Below, piece after piece: positions 11,650-23,876 of a stretch of DNA of 39,752 nt. Source of the DNA: Mnemiopsis leidyi (lineage: Eukaryota; Ctenophora; Tentaculata; Lobata; Bolinopsidae). The stretch spans positions 75,892-115,643 of the forward strand of contig JH153732.1 in the NCBI GenBank assembly GCA_000226015.1, given 5' to 3'. A program made the translations under genes and the position numbers. The notes beneath the pieces are model-generated. The model was not told where the DNA came from. It was given only the letters and a program-made list of their open reading frames with translations, and did no database searches. Each line of letters begins with the position of its first letter. Position 1 is the stretch's first letter.

Positions 11650-14600
11650 ATTTTAAGGAAAGACGGACAGGGGATTCACGTAAACTTTTCTCCTTAGACT
11701 TAAGTCATAAGTGAATATTTCTGTTCAACTTAACCATGTCTTATGACCCTCCTAAGTCCTGTCCCTCAAATATGATTCCAATTCCCTGGTCAACAGTTTC
11801 CCGATGTCACGTTGATCTTTATATTCAGCATTCTAATTTTATGCAACGTAATGTGACAGGTCTACGATGTTAGCTGCCTCGATAATTCTATAATTTCTCT
11901 GACGTATAAGTTCTGGTAGAGTTGAAATTGGCCTATTGGCTATTTTAATTTTCAGTCATTATTTCTGGTTAGTATGGATGTCTTATCTTGTCAATGAAAA
12001 ATATTGTTATAAGCAAAATCAATCGGTCGATCAAATACTGAAGAAATTTAAATATGTTTTAATTTCAGATACGGACTAGCAAGAAGAAACCATATTTAAG
12101 TCTATATCCAGGATTGATTGTAGATGCCAAAATGAGCTAATGATTGGCATTATTTAGAAGATGGTGTGAAGACATTTGCAAACTAACAGGTCAGTTCATT
12201 ATTGTAAAATCAGATTCTTTGAGTTGTAATTTGTTTAATTCATCGACTTCAGATCGTTGTTCTGTTGGTCTGTTTCAGGATCACGCTGAAAACTAAAAAT
12301 TTGGTTCTCTATTGTTAAAGACATTTTCCGTGAGAACGATCAAAATCCTACAGTTTCCCAAAAAACAGGCGTATTGGTCTCATCTGATGCGGAAATTCAA
12401 ATTAGTAGTATTGTGATGTAACGATCAGTGTTACCACGACATCGCATCAACTCTCCTCTCGCTGTTTACTACAGATCTGCCCGGTAAAGTACCGGTACAG
12501 TACCGATACTTTACCCTCCACTGTCTACCTCTCATACTAATCCTCGTCTAGTGTATTGTACTGCTGCTGTCTTCTTCAATCTAGCAAGTATACCCCCACA
12601 TATTTACAATTTAGGAAGTATACCACTGCACATATTCACATTACGAGGGCCAGCAGTGATGGTCAAGTCGGGGACTAACAGCATTCTTCTCCACGTGGCA
12701 TGTCATCTTCAATACTTCTCTACTAATGGCTCTGTGTGTGGGTAATCCTGCATATTTTAGGATGGCAAATCTCACCCTTTCTCTTGAGGGTAAGCTTGTT
12801 TCTACAAGCACCAGGGGGAGAGAGTCCTTTTGTTAGTGTTCCTATCTCACCTTATACTAGCATGCTCAGTGCACGCTGCTTTACTATGTAAACGTTTATC
12901 AGAAATTGTCCACACTAAGTCCTTGGTCTGAGCTCTTACTCTGCCGCTTAAAGAAACTTTTATGTTTGTTAGTTTTAGTGTTGACTATTACAGTAAGTTT
13001 TGCTTCCCGTCAATTCAACCTGGATTGTAAATTGTAATCATGATAATTGCAGTTAATTTATGTTTCCGTTCCTTAGTCCTCGGCATTTCATGTTATTTAA
13101 GCGGAGAATACACAAATAAGATAACTTATCAATCATTGACATTTACATGCTTAGTGCAATAGGCACGATCTGCGATCCTCGGTCTATAAATCTACACCCG
13201 CCAGGTCTAGACAAGCTTTAATAGAAGAATGTGGAGTCTAGCTATTTCTGGGGAGGCACCACAAATAGTAGGACTCCGTGACGGGACATTGTTTCGTGAT
13301 TGGTTAGCGTTATTAAGGATGTCTTCTCATTGGCCGGTGGTAACCAAGGTTACAGTTTCTTCTTCAGAAATAGCTTCCAAATATAACGTGCTATATAATA
13401 GTTGGACGATAAGCTACTCGTAAGTTTAGTTCACAGACTCGACATATTAACATACAATGACATAGCGTATATTTGATGTATACACATTATAAAAACTGGT
13501 TACTGTATACAACCATACATGTATGGTATGTGTATGTATACGCACATGGTTATACGAAGTATGAACTCGAGTTCCACGCCACAACATGACTTAGGACACG
13601 CTGTAAATCTTACCTCGAAAATCATCGGTTTAATTTTGTCGCTTCGTTCTTTATCAGATCATGGAACGTCACACATATTCAGTTTAATCACAGACTACTG
13701 TAGGGGTAAGATATTAGAATTTAGCCGTGGGGTAAATTGTGTGACAATTTAAAGAAATCTGAACTCCCCTTCTGTTTTTGTGAAGCTTGTCGATGGAAAA
13801 GTGCTTTTTCAGTTTTGAAAATCGACATTTCCGATGCTCACTATCAAGGCAATGGCAACGTGACAGCAGATAGCCCGATACTTCAATATAGCAACACAGC
13901 TATTTTGACTTACAGCCTTTGACTTACAGCCTTTGACAGCTATAATTATGCTCGCAGAATGGAAGACGGTGAAGCGGTCATTAACCCCATTAACTCCGGG
14001 GACTCGCTTTGTTTTTTAGGAAGTTTATCATCGATTATGTCCCTGCATTTAATCAGCTACTATTATGTCGAATTAGTACTGCCTTCCTCTTGTTATCAGC
14101 AGATTTATTGATTTTACATGATCATGTACTTCTTGTACACATTATTGAATTAAAACCTCAAACACTTTACTTTTCCCTTTCGGATGTCCCACTTCAGTTG
14201 GTATCTTACTTTTAAATTGGTAACTTGGCATGGTAAAGTGCAATTTTTTGGAATCAGATCACGTCGTTCTCAATCTTCGAGTTCAACTGAGTCGAGCTCG
14301 ATCTAGATTTTCTTGACATAAACTTGCACGCTGTGCGGGCAGCTACAATTAGTTGAGAAACTAACGATTCTAATGGGCAATAGACGCAGAGATAATTAAA
14401 CTGTAGTTCTATTGCTTCTGTAATCTACTAATAACTAGAGGTGGTTTTGCAGACTTTTCTCGGAACCGTATGTTTCTCGAATAGCAATTATAGAAAACCT
14501 GCATTGGTTCAATGCAAGGACAGCACGGTATACAGGCTTTCTTATATTTTTCAGTAAGTTCGGACCACGGTCCACAAGAAAATTGTTAGTCAGAGCAAAA

Positions 14601-15242
14601 TATTTATGGAATTTTTTAGTACGTTCCGTAACTGAATAGCAACAATCTGTATAAGATGCTTGTTGATGCAACTGTTTTTTAACGATTGCTCTGCACATTC
14701 CTAGCATTTATTTTGATGCAGAACTTAAAGCACGATATTAATTTACAGGCATTTTACTGACTGGTACTCTTAATAATCCCTTCTATTTTGATACGGGTCA
14801 CAGCCGCGAACATGCGCCATAATTCAATAACGGTAATCAATTGCTATAACACGCCGTGAAATAAACAGTTGGGGTAGCTTCCGATATGTAGTGTCTTGGT
14901 TTGAAACAGCTTTTCCTAGTTCGTAGTGTCGCGAGTTATCTGCTTGTGGTGCCAGTTTCCATACTGCCCGCAATCGCGTTTGCATTTTGACTTTTCGATA
15001 GATGATTAACGGGTACCTCTGATCTTAAAAGATATTTTATTGTTGTGCTGAGTGATGATAATTAGCTGGTTTAAATCGTTATAAGTCATGACTCGCGTTT
15101 ATGGAAAGAGTTTGACTCTCGTCATGGTGTTCCAAGTAGCGTCTATTAGAGTCCATTGTTTCCCGTGTTTCTCGATAGGAAATTCGAATTCCCAGAAAAT
15201 AAGTTTTCCCCTCTCCCACCCCAAAACCGTGTTCCGTTCAGG
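11650..15242. other. no gene seen
   Basis: AT-rich DNA. An imperfect 33-base palindrome lies at 12483-12515. Ninety-codon frames such as 14435-14707 (-) lack supporting splice sites or recognisable motifs. The last 50 bases form a strong pyrimidine-rich acceptor (TCCCCTCTCCCACCCC, then TTCAG). Confidence 0.45.
12483..12515. repeat. near-perfect palindrome
   Basis: GGTAAAGTACCGGTAC and GTACCGATACTTTACC are reverse complements with one mismatch, separated by a single base. It would extrude as a cruciform or hairpin. Confidence 0.8.
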
Positions 15243-15371
15243 ATGCTGCTGAGTCGGTACACGGCAGGAGGACCACCAGACAAGAAGGTTCGTGCCAGAG
15301 TGAGACGGAGAGGAACTATCGATAAACCAAGCGACCTGGTTCAGAGCAAGGAGGATCTCGAGGCTGCTTTG
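15243..15371 (+). CDS. candidate alternative first exon A of the Kv gene
   Basis: 43 codons from ATG to a GTGAGT donor in phase 0, which matches the entry phase of the common exon at 35822, 20.4 kb away. It starts MLLSRYTAGGPPDKK, then a run of Arg (VRARVRRRG), then an acidic end (SKEDLEAAL). A short uncharged N-tip followed by basic residues is the make-up of N-type inactivation balls, so it may confer fast inactivation (inference). It is preceded by a strong 3' splice site (pyrimidine-rich, TTCAG|G), so the transcript probably has an upstream leader or is trans-spliced. GC content is clearly above its surroundings. An exon of a different gene is the alternative. Confidence 0.55.
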
Positions 15372-15569
15372 GTGAGTTGTTCTGTTTGTTCGAATTTTCT
15401 TGTGGTGAGTTGGTCTGTTTGTTCAAACTTTCTCGTGGTGAGTTGGTCTGTTTGTTCAAACTTTCTTGTGGTGAGTTGGTCTGTTTGTTCCAACTTTCTT
15501 GTGGTAATTTGTTCTGTTTGTTCAAACTATGTCTTCGTGAGTTGTTCCGTTCGTTTGCGATTTTATTTG
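15372..15569 (+). repeat. 33-bp minisatellite of repeated splice donors
   Basis: Six units of exactly 33 bp, each starting with a donor: GTGAGT at 15372, 15405, 15438 and 15471, GTAATT at 15504, GTGAGT at 15537. The unit continues TGGTCTGTTTGTTCAAACTT. The frame of the preceding exon stays open through the array (VSWSVCSNFLV per unit) and stops only at 15606-15608, so use of a later donor would add multiples of 11 residues without a frameshift. Confidence 0.92.
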
Positions 15570-17171
15570 AAGAAAATATTTAATCTTTCATACGTGAAAT
15601 TATACTAGTAAAAAGGTCTCTTGGACCACTTTGTTTGATAACAATCTTATAAGTTTCCTTCATCACATGTACCAAGAGAGAGGAAAGCTGTCAAGGAATG
15701 ATAGATATTATGGCTTTTCTGCTACGCGTCGACAATTTTTAACTGGGTCTGAACGAGCAGCTAATGTTTAAAATAGTGTTATAATTTGGTGTGTACCATG
15801 TAAGAGCAATAAAATCATAAAGTTGTAAGGCCTTTTACTATCTTCCCAAATCAACACCTTATCAAAATCATGTTTGTGCATTTTTCGTTGGGCTTCAGAA
15901 CGGTGAAATTTTTATATTATCGCCCTGTTATTATTCTATTCTGTTAAACTACATAGAACCTTATTTTCAGTAGCCTCTGTTTTTTATCAATAATGATAGC
16001 AGAAATTTCTCTAAATCCAAACTTTTTGTTTGTTTTCATTTCTCCGAAAGTTCTCTATCCTTCACATGCTGGGTGATAATTACAATTTATTGCGAACGTT
16101 TCTTTGAATTATCATTCAGCCACAATTTTTAATATTTTTACGTCCGCAATGAAATACTGTATGTGGTCCTTTTAATGTGTCTCCCTAGACTGCTCTTCAT
16201 GAATTCCACACACGAAGGACAGCTATACCTACGACATGTTGTCGTTTTAATCTTTGATTAACCTTCGCTCGTAGTGCTTCACCTACCTGACGAATCATCA
16301 TTGACGGCGAGAGCGCTAGATTTGTTTCTTAAAATCTGCAATTTCAGATCTATCACTGCACAGATGTATGAAAGTCAACTCAAACTTGAATATCTTAGTT
16401 TACTGTTTAGTTCTTTATTCTTATAGAACCAGCGCCGGTAGAGTATTATGAAATGGATTATTCTACGGAAGTAGGTATCACCGAAATCAGCGTTGTTTCA
16501 GCTGTAATGATCTCCATATAAGGCATATATCCATATAAGGCATACATCCATATTAGGCATGTATCCTGAAATTAATGTATACCTTCAATTGTATTGGCAA
16601 CGTGTTTAGGCTTGACCGATTATGGAATTACCAGTTCCACGTTAGTTCAAATAAAGTTATTAGATTGTCATCAAATTATCTAATTATCTATTTTTTCATG
16701 GTCCGTTAAAAACACAATTTCTTAGCAAATATGAGTGGATGAATTTTGCTGTATTAATTTGTACATGTGTATTGTGTAATACAACATCGTCTATCTTCAT
16801 CCTTTAAATTCATCAGTTAACTTTGGTTAAACAGGACAGTAATTGGGTTGTTGTTAAATTGATGTTTACTTTGAAAACTTTCTATACAATTTATGGCAGT
16901 TAACACCTTCACATTACCGTGTTCTTATCACCTGAAAACCAACCGCTCGACCCTAAGAACAAAAAAGAACTTTCTTGAAGAACAAATGGAGAAGTCGAAG
17001 TGTTAGAATATGTCTGTCAGAGACTGCCTCACCACCCTAATCGAATATTTTTTGTCGTCTTGGGTTGCCTCAATTACCAAATTGATGTTCAGAACATTTT
17101 TCTGTCTTGACTATTTATATCCTTTAGTTAAAAATTTACTCCAAATGTCAAGGCTAGCTTCATAGGAGTGA

Positions 17172-17235
17172 ATATCTAGTTGACATTTAAAGCTGCAAAA
17201 TTCAATTTTTGCAGGATTAAACGTCAACTAGATAT
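17172..17235. repeat. inverted repeat, 13-bp arms
   Basis: ATATCTAGTTGAC (17172-17184) and GTCAACTAGATAT (17223-17235) are perfect reverse complements. The loop also holds the complementary pair CTGCAAAA and TTTTTGCAG, so the stem extends inward. Confidence 0.8.
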
Positions 17236-18993
17236 AAACAATATATCCTTTCATCGTGCGTGAGAGTTTCTTTGACAATTCTTACCAAGAGGGACTCCTA
17301 GCTTTTTCTCATGATATATTATCATCCGCAAGGCTGGTTTGTAGATTTTTTCCTTAGTCTCCTTCCCTTAACACGAATATTTGAATCCCAACAAGTTTTG
17401 GCATCTAGACAATAATTTTCAAAAAATTCAAAAGCAAACAATTTGTACAACATTTCATACTTTCACATACACTAAGAAAATCAGGTCACACCAACCACAG
17501 GGTGCACACCCAAAGCTAAAATGTAAAAATAGGGAAAAATTTCAAAGATTCAGGGCGGTTTTCTGGTTCCCTACGTCACCCCTACATGTCAGAGCAGAGG
17601 GGTGACGGTCAAATTACTGACAACAAAGTGACGCAATTACCAATTACTTAAACCCCAGTAGGAGCCAGTCACGGCCTGTCAGACAGAGTTTTTAACAGTC
17701 CTCCTGATTGTGGTGTATCTCGCATACCATAACACTGAACACTCAACACATCCCTTTTTAATCGTTCGTTAAAATTGGGGTTTATAACTGCTTCAGCCTG
17801 TAGAACAGAGGTTTTATCAGAGAAGAACATCTGTTTTCCTGCATCATGTCTTGTATCTCGTCTGCAGGTCCATGCAGCGTATCGCATGTGAGTGGGAGCA
17901 GTAAGTGTACGTATGGTGTCTTGAAGTCTTGAGAAGGTTTTTGTAGTTCTACGGTTGGGGAGGGGCTGTGTGCGTTACCGCACCGGTGTAACATCATATG
18001 GTATTTATGTAGGGGCGGGGCGTGTTTCTACTTTTACGCACGATTCTTGTAATTTCATTGAAATGGCTTTATGGTCATGGAACGTTTCGCTTTATTGGAC
18101 TGTTTCCACGCATTGTGATTGATAAACAGAGAGCGCTGTAAAGTAATTTCTTATCTTTATTGACAAGGATCACTTTTTAATGAATAACACTTAGCAGATA
18201 AAAGCAGTGGGATACAATGGCACAAAGCGTGCAATTGATCGATTTGAAGAAAACATCAAAGCACTTCGTCTATTTCACTGATTTGTGGGTGCTCTGACGC
18301 GCCCGGAAATCTCCGAAATAAACTTAAAAAACCTCAACTTGGTACTGAAATAGTTCTGCTTCTTCCTGAACAGCTGCAAGTGTTTAATGTTGACTGAATG
18401 AATAGTGCTATGTAATTCTGAAGCACCAACCAACATTGACATAATTGCGAAATTTTATGTTTTCCAGGCAGTTGAAATGTTAGTAAAGTAGTACTAGCAT
18501 GTACTGTGTACATTGGTAGGGGCTGGTCTAAGTTTAAAAAATTGTGACAATGTGGAGCTACCCCAAGTTATACTGGCACTAGTAACTCTCTGTTTATTAC
18601 AGTTCGGTTTTGATAGGTTTAGTTTTCCGTTCTAGATCGACCTCTTCGGGTTTAATACGCATAGCATTATTTCTAGTAAAATAGCAGTCACTTCAGCTCA
18701 AACTGTTTCTGTATTCACCTTAAGTATGCCGAATCTTTGTTCAGTTTTGTAGATATAATTCAGCTCGTGAAAATTGTCATCACAAGACATCAATTTTATT
18801 TTTAAGTTACGCTTTTTTGCACAAAATTATGTATTTTTGCGCACAATACCGTGAGAAATATAACAGCTCTGCACGTACAGAAGTACTTAACGTCAATAGA
18901 TTAGTTAATGTAAAGACTTGTGACGTTAACAGTGTGGCACGTCCCTGACAGTCCTTCCGAGTAGCCTGGGAGTTCAGCAACAAGGATTACATC

Positions 18994-19258
18994 TCATACC
19001 GTCACTTTCGACTTCTCTTACCGTCACTTTCGACTTCTCATACCGTTACTTTCGACTTTTCATACCGTTACTTTCGAATTTTCATACTGTTACTTTCGAA
19101 TTTTCATACCGTTACTTTCGACGTTTCATACCGTTTATACTTTCGACGTTTCATACCGTTACTTTCGACGTTTCATACCGTTACTTTCATACCTTCGACT
19201 TTTCATGCCGTTACTCTCGACTTTTCATACTGTTACATAGTCTTTCGACTTTTCCGGC
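18994..19258. repeat. 22-bp minisatellite
   Basis: About eleven imperfect copies of CATACCGTTACTTTCGACTT with a 22-bp period and small insertions in two copies. About 0.9 kb upstream of the exon at 20173. Confidence 0.92.
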
Positions 19259-20140
19259 TTTGTTACATTCCCCTATATTTACAAATTCACACCATCATTG
19301 TGGCTTGTGCTTTTTCATATGACGAAACAGTGGCATTTAGAATTTTGCTTCATCGGTGACATTGCTAATTGCTATGAGCTTGTAACATAGAGAAAATCGG
19401 CCCTGAAGAAAAAGTCGCGAGTAATACTAACCTCTCGAACTTACAACTTCTTAAACCCAGTCACTAGTCAGCGGTCCCAATGTACCCTCTTTAATTGGAT
19501 CGAATGCAGGGGTATCATATTATTTGATCGTTTGCCACCGTAAAATTCAATTATCTTCCCAGTCCCCACTTTATCGGGTCACAAAACGCCATTAATTAGT
19601 GAGTCCTCACGTCTATTTACCTCTATCGTACACTCTATCAAGTTTTAGTCGTAATTGGTTTATCTTGATCATCCTCTCAGTCTCACCTCCTTGTTTGTTT
19701 TCAGACCAGTCATGGTTATTGATCATCAATCTTTATGCGCAACAATGAACTGTCTTATTGGTTAAGGGGTGTTGTGTTTGCCTGATGCTGGTCATTGGAC
19801 ATATACTTATATTCCTTCGCTTTCTTTATTCGTTTAGATAAAGCTGTTAAATTATTTAATTATGGTACAGCTACAAACTGTATCCTTCATGAGCAGTTAC
19901 ACAATACACAATGTATATCCCTGGGTAGCTATATTTGATACAATTTCCTGTTTCTTGATATCTTGTTCATACTCGACCCGAATGTTACACCATGATTACT
20001 TTAGTTCAGAACTTTAAACCTAGCTGATTGTGTCACTGTGTTTTAGCGTGCCCAACCTTGGTGCTGACAACTCTTGCGAGAAGCAGATAAGATTAATGTA
20101 AACTTTGCCACGTGGTAGTAAAAAGATCAGATACCCTTAC

Positions 20141-20164
20141 TCACGTGATCAAGATCACGTGATC
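20141..20164. promoter_or_regulatory. paired E-box palindrome upstream of an exon
   Basis: TCACGTGATC AA GATCACGTGA (20141-20162) is a perfect inverted repeat with two CACGTG E-boxes; a third CACGTG lies at 20109. It ends 11 bases before the ATG of the next exon. A bHLH-type binding site is a reasonable reading but is not proven. Confidence 0.45.
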
Positions 20165-20172
20165 CAGATCAG

Positions 20173-20259
20173 ATGGCATACGCAGCACGCCTACAAAACC
20201 AGCAAAGTCGAGAGCTAGCCAGAATCTATGCGGAGGAGTACGATGCAGAGGCTGTACGG
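20173..20259 (+). CDS. candidate alternative first exon B of the Kv gene
   Basis: 29 codons from an ATG directly after CAG to a GTGAGT donor, phase 0. It starts MAYAARLQNQQSRELAR and ends EEYDAEAVR. It is rich in Ala, Arg, Gln and Glu, so probably helical, and would run on into the charged helix [10 protein letters not shown] of the common exon. The ending resembles SEYDPEACK in the exon at 28514, which hints at a shared origin. It is set in long AT-rich noncoding DNA and has an E-box palindrome just upstream. Confidence 0.6.
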
Positions 20260-22943
20260 GTGAGTTTAAAGTTTAATAGCTTAGAGAACAATATCAGGAG
20301 ATTTCCGTATCACGTAATCTTTTATTTATTTCCAATATGACATTAGACTTTGGATGAAATGCTATGATTTTGTTAATTTGTTGGTCGGCTGGTTAATATC
20401 CTCTGCGCAATAAGATTGTGAATTGTCTAAAATGCACTAGGCTTAGATAATAACTCGAGCGACCAAATTTTGTTTTAAAAGAATTCTTTATCAATCTAAT
20501 TAATCAATGTCCAAATTATGCATATCTCGACTGCTGTACATGATTCAGCCACCTACCCTACAATATAACACTTAACTTTGGTATTTTATATTGGTGCACA
20601 AACATAAAATGTGGAAACGTCAATTTACACATTGGCTTGTCAGCCGTGTCTTAACATTTAAAATTTGGCAGTTTTTCTATCCGGTTAATCATTTAGTGAT
20701 TTCAATGAGTTATTCCCAATTCTTGTTTTACCCAAACAAAACTTGTTTTGATGAAGGCTGGTCTATCATTACTCTACATTGTTTACTTCTGGCCCACCTT
20801 GTAAGATTATCCTGAGTAATCGAATAATTGCCCGTTCCCCCTATCGCTGCCATGGTAGCTAGTGGATTAATTAAATTGCACTACAGATTTAGCAAAATTA
20901 TTTTCACGTTTAAGATAACATTCCAAACCGCTTTGATAGGTGTCTTGATCTTGAACCAGTTTGGGAAGATAGCTCAATTTTATACTTTTTAACTTTTACC
21001 TTAAGAACTAGAGGCAGTTATAAAAATCTTATAGGACGTTACACAAAAGTTAGCGAAATCCCATAAGATTTTTTGAACCTTTTTTATTACGCAATGTCCC
21101 GTTTTCCTTAACAATTCCTACTTCTGCAATAGCTGCTGCCATGTTTTAACAATAACTTGCTTACAAATTCCGAACATTCACAGACTATTGTTCGTACTTA
21201 AAAGAACCGTTAAAATAAGGCTTGATAACAACCTAGCTGGCAAACGCCGCCGCCGCCAATACGTCTCGTTTAGTCTGCAAGACGACCCTGCTATGGCCTC
21301 TACATTTTGAGCGCAGCTGTCAATAAGGTAGTGTAACGTTCAATCTAAACTATTTTTATTCAGGAGAACTCTGTTTAAATGCCGCTATTGTACAGTATGT
21401 CTTTATTCTTTAGTCAAAGTTCTCTCTTATCGAGTATAAGTGAAGTTAATCGTTGACTTTTTTAAATGTCAGCAAGTTAACGCAACAACTTACGGAACTA
21501 AGAGAAATATCCTCTTTTTGCCCCATAAACTTTTTTACTATTTCATGAAATGAAAATTATTCACCAGAATGTGGAACCATAAGTTGACTGCATCGCCATC
21601 TTCAGATCATAAAAGCTTTTTGTCATATTAAAATATACAATATATCAGTAGTGTTGAAAGTATCAAATCAAATTAACTCTATCCATCACGCATATGTATT
21701 TTCTGGTAAGATGCTTTTTTTATTTTAGGTCAGCGGAGTTCGTTTAATGCTTGCAAACAGGACCTCGTCGTCGTAGTTCTGTTAGACTATTTGTTCCAAA
21801 ACCTTCAAGCCGGATTACCCGTTCATACCAATTCAAATTTTTCAAGGACTATCTTTTAAGAACAAATTTTAGAGCTCATTCCCCATCTAGTAGACTATTA
21901 CTAGTCTACGTCAATTCTGCAATTGACGTCCTATGCCCAGCTTGCTTTAGTGTTGATCAAACGACAACTTGTGCCAAAATTTTAATGGAATGTTTGTACC
22001 TATTGACGTTTCGTCAATTTCCATTCTGGAGGATTGCACTTCCTGCAATTCTGTGCTTCTTCGACAAGCTACAATAGTTGTTGTTGATTACTTACATTGG
22101 AGTGCACCGAAATTTACTTTCTCTGGCACTTTCATATCAAAACGTCTCGCCAGCTTCCACACCACAATTTTGACACTTATTCAACTGTTTTAGTCCTGAC
22201 TCTCCAGAATTTCTTACTTTGTCTTATGCTTAATTGCTTCGCTGTCCTGCTATTTTTATACGTGCCTGACTAAGCTTTCTTTTTCGAAATTTTAAGAAAA
22301 AATTGACTTAATATCTAAATTTACAAAGAAACTTAGGGGGGTTGAAAAAGGTCGAATCTTTCGTGCCCCACTTTTAGGCGTAAGAACTTTTAGAATTACC
22401 TAAAATAATTAGTTTTTGGATGCCTAAAACCGATTTTCGAATCATTTTGTCATTTTTTGCTCAATCCTGATTAAAAACACACGAGAAATTAACATACAGT
22501 TTCACATCCAACATCTGTGAATTAACGAAATAAGATAATAAGTAATTTATGATCATTTACTATACATGATATGGATTGTATGGCTTATTTTTCGCACGGT
22601 AGTAAAACAGTAAAACTACCAGCTTGATCTTATTTCAAACCCGCCGACATAATATAATTATTTTCCTTATAAACAAGATTAAACAGTACTAAAGATAATA
22701 CAAGATAAAAGAATATTTGCTTCTATATAAACTTTTTAATAACCACACACATTGTGATAAATTATGTGAATTGTCTTCTCATTTCCTCCACCTACGGTGA
22801 ACAATAATCTTTATTGAATCTGATGCGATCGAAGCTGTTGTTCTCTTTATCATGGAGACTCCGAGATTAAAAAAATGACATTTTCAAGGCATCTTCTGTA
22901 TAATAGCGTGCCCTAAAAACACATGTCCTTGATACATCTGAAG

Positions 22944-23009
22944 GATCACGTATTTTTCTGTTTTTTTTGTTGAGGTGGAAGTGATTTTATTTTTTAAAAA
23001 TACGTGATC
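22944..23009. repeat. inverted repeat, 14-bp arms
   Basis: GATCACGTATTTTT (22944-22957) and AAAAATACGTGATC (22996-23009) are perfect reverse complements around a T-rich 38-base loop. Confidence 0.85.
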
Positions 23010-23562
23010 TCTCCCCCCCCTACATCTGCCTCCTACCCCGAACTTAAGATAAGCCTGGCCATCACCTCAGGCTGTGTTACTTTTGCATGATTACACAGTT
23101 GACAGTACACTTCGTCAAGCGCGGTTCCGGTTAGCGGCTGTAAAGCAATTCCTTTACTTGTAGTAATTAGTAATCATGGGTAATCAAGTGCACAGTGATT
23201 TCTATCTCTTCGTTCAACTGGTTTGCTGCTGGAAAATTAAATTATGGCGCAAGCAGCTCCTGCTACTTATTAGCTAATTCCTTGTCTTGCAGTTTAGAGC
23301 TCACATGAATTTGTTCCTTCAATGAACGTTGTAACTTAAAGAAACCCATCCTGTCTTCATAGACTGGGGAGTGGGGAAGATAAATCCAACCTTCGGGGAT
23401 TGCTCAATGCAACATTTCTAAATCACGCAAATTTTTAAATTACTCTTTACGATTTCTTGCTGCAACAGTTTGGACAAACTTTGATGCTTTTTATGTTAAC
23501 TTTTAGCCATTTTATCGATAAAGCCCCGAGAATACAGTCACCTGTTTTTATATCCTGCCCAT

Positions 23563-23681
23563 AGAGAAAGGTATTTTCGGGGAAAGGTCACAAATTTCGA
23601 CCAATCAAAAGCAAGAAAATAGTGCTTTCTAGCTTCTGCTTGGTTTAAATTTGTGACCCCTCCCTGAAAATTCCTTTCTCT
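23563..23681. repeat. foldback/MITE-like element, 35-bp arms
   Basis: Arm 23563-23597 (AGAGAAAGGTATTTTCGGGG at the outer end) pairs with 23647-23681 with four to five mismatches. The 49-base centre is noncoding. Long matched terminal arms and no ORF suggest a small nonautonomous DNA transposon; TA lies next to both ends (TAGAGAAAG and CTCTACTA). Confidence 0.75.
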
Positions 23682-23798
23682 ACTAAGCAATTACCAGTCT
23701 TTGTATGTTGACCTTAACCGGTGTAGGCACGGTTACTGCCAGTAACCAGTTATCCCGGTTACCGGTTACACTTTGCAGCCTGGACTCATTGTACCAGT

Positions 23799-23876
23799 AT
23801 GGCTGCCCCACGACTCAGCGTAGTTGGAGCACCCGGTCCGTTCTCTGAGGTTTCCATCTTGGAGACTGTATACAAG
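23799..23876 (+). CDS. candidate alternative first exon C of the Kv gene
   Basis: 26 codons from ATG (one base after an ACCAG acceptor-like site) to a GTTGGT donor, phase 0. It encodes MAAPRLSVVGAPGPFSEV, then SILETVYK. Gly, Pro and Ala-rich and nearly neutral, so unlike exon A it does not look like a basic inactivation peptide. The upstream 90 bases repeat GGTTAC/GTAACC several times. The weaker donor and short length make this the least certain of the set together with 34143. Confidence 0.45.

Larger units (their letters stand above)
15570..20172. other. long candidate intron, no exon seen
   Basis: AT-rich. Holds a short repeat CCATATAAGGCATA (three copies, about 16514-16560), an inverted repeat at 17172-17235 and the minisatellite at 18994. 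A minus-strand frame at 17690-17997 reads plausibly (KPSQDFKTPYVHLLLPL) but has no good splice sites. Confidence 0.45.
20260..23798. other. candidate intron DNA, no exon seen
   Basis: AT-rich. Inverted repeats at 22944-23009 and 23563-23681 are listed separately. The 108-codon frame at 21751-22077 lacks splice sites and recognisable motifs and overlaps another random frame. Confidence 0.45.

Noticed and set aside
14435..14707. 90-codon minus-strand frame
   Set aside because: No family resemblance, no flanking splice signals, and length within chance for about 40 kb of AT-rich DNA.
17669..17997. Two overlapping minus-strand frames with plausible composition
   Set aside because: No donor or acceptor at useful positions and no recognisable motif; kept only as a remark in the intron entry.
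21751..22193. 108- and 74-codon overlapping plus-strand frames
   Set aside because: They overlap in different phases, lack splice sites, and contain mixed hydrophobic residues without a pattern.
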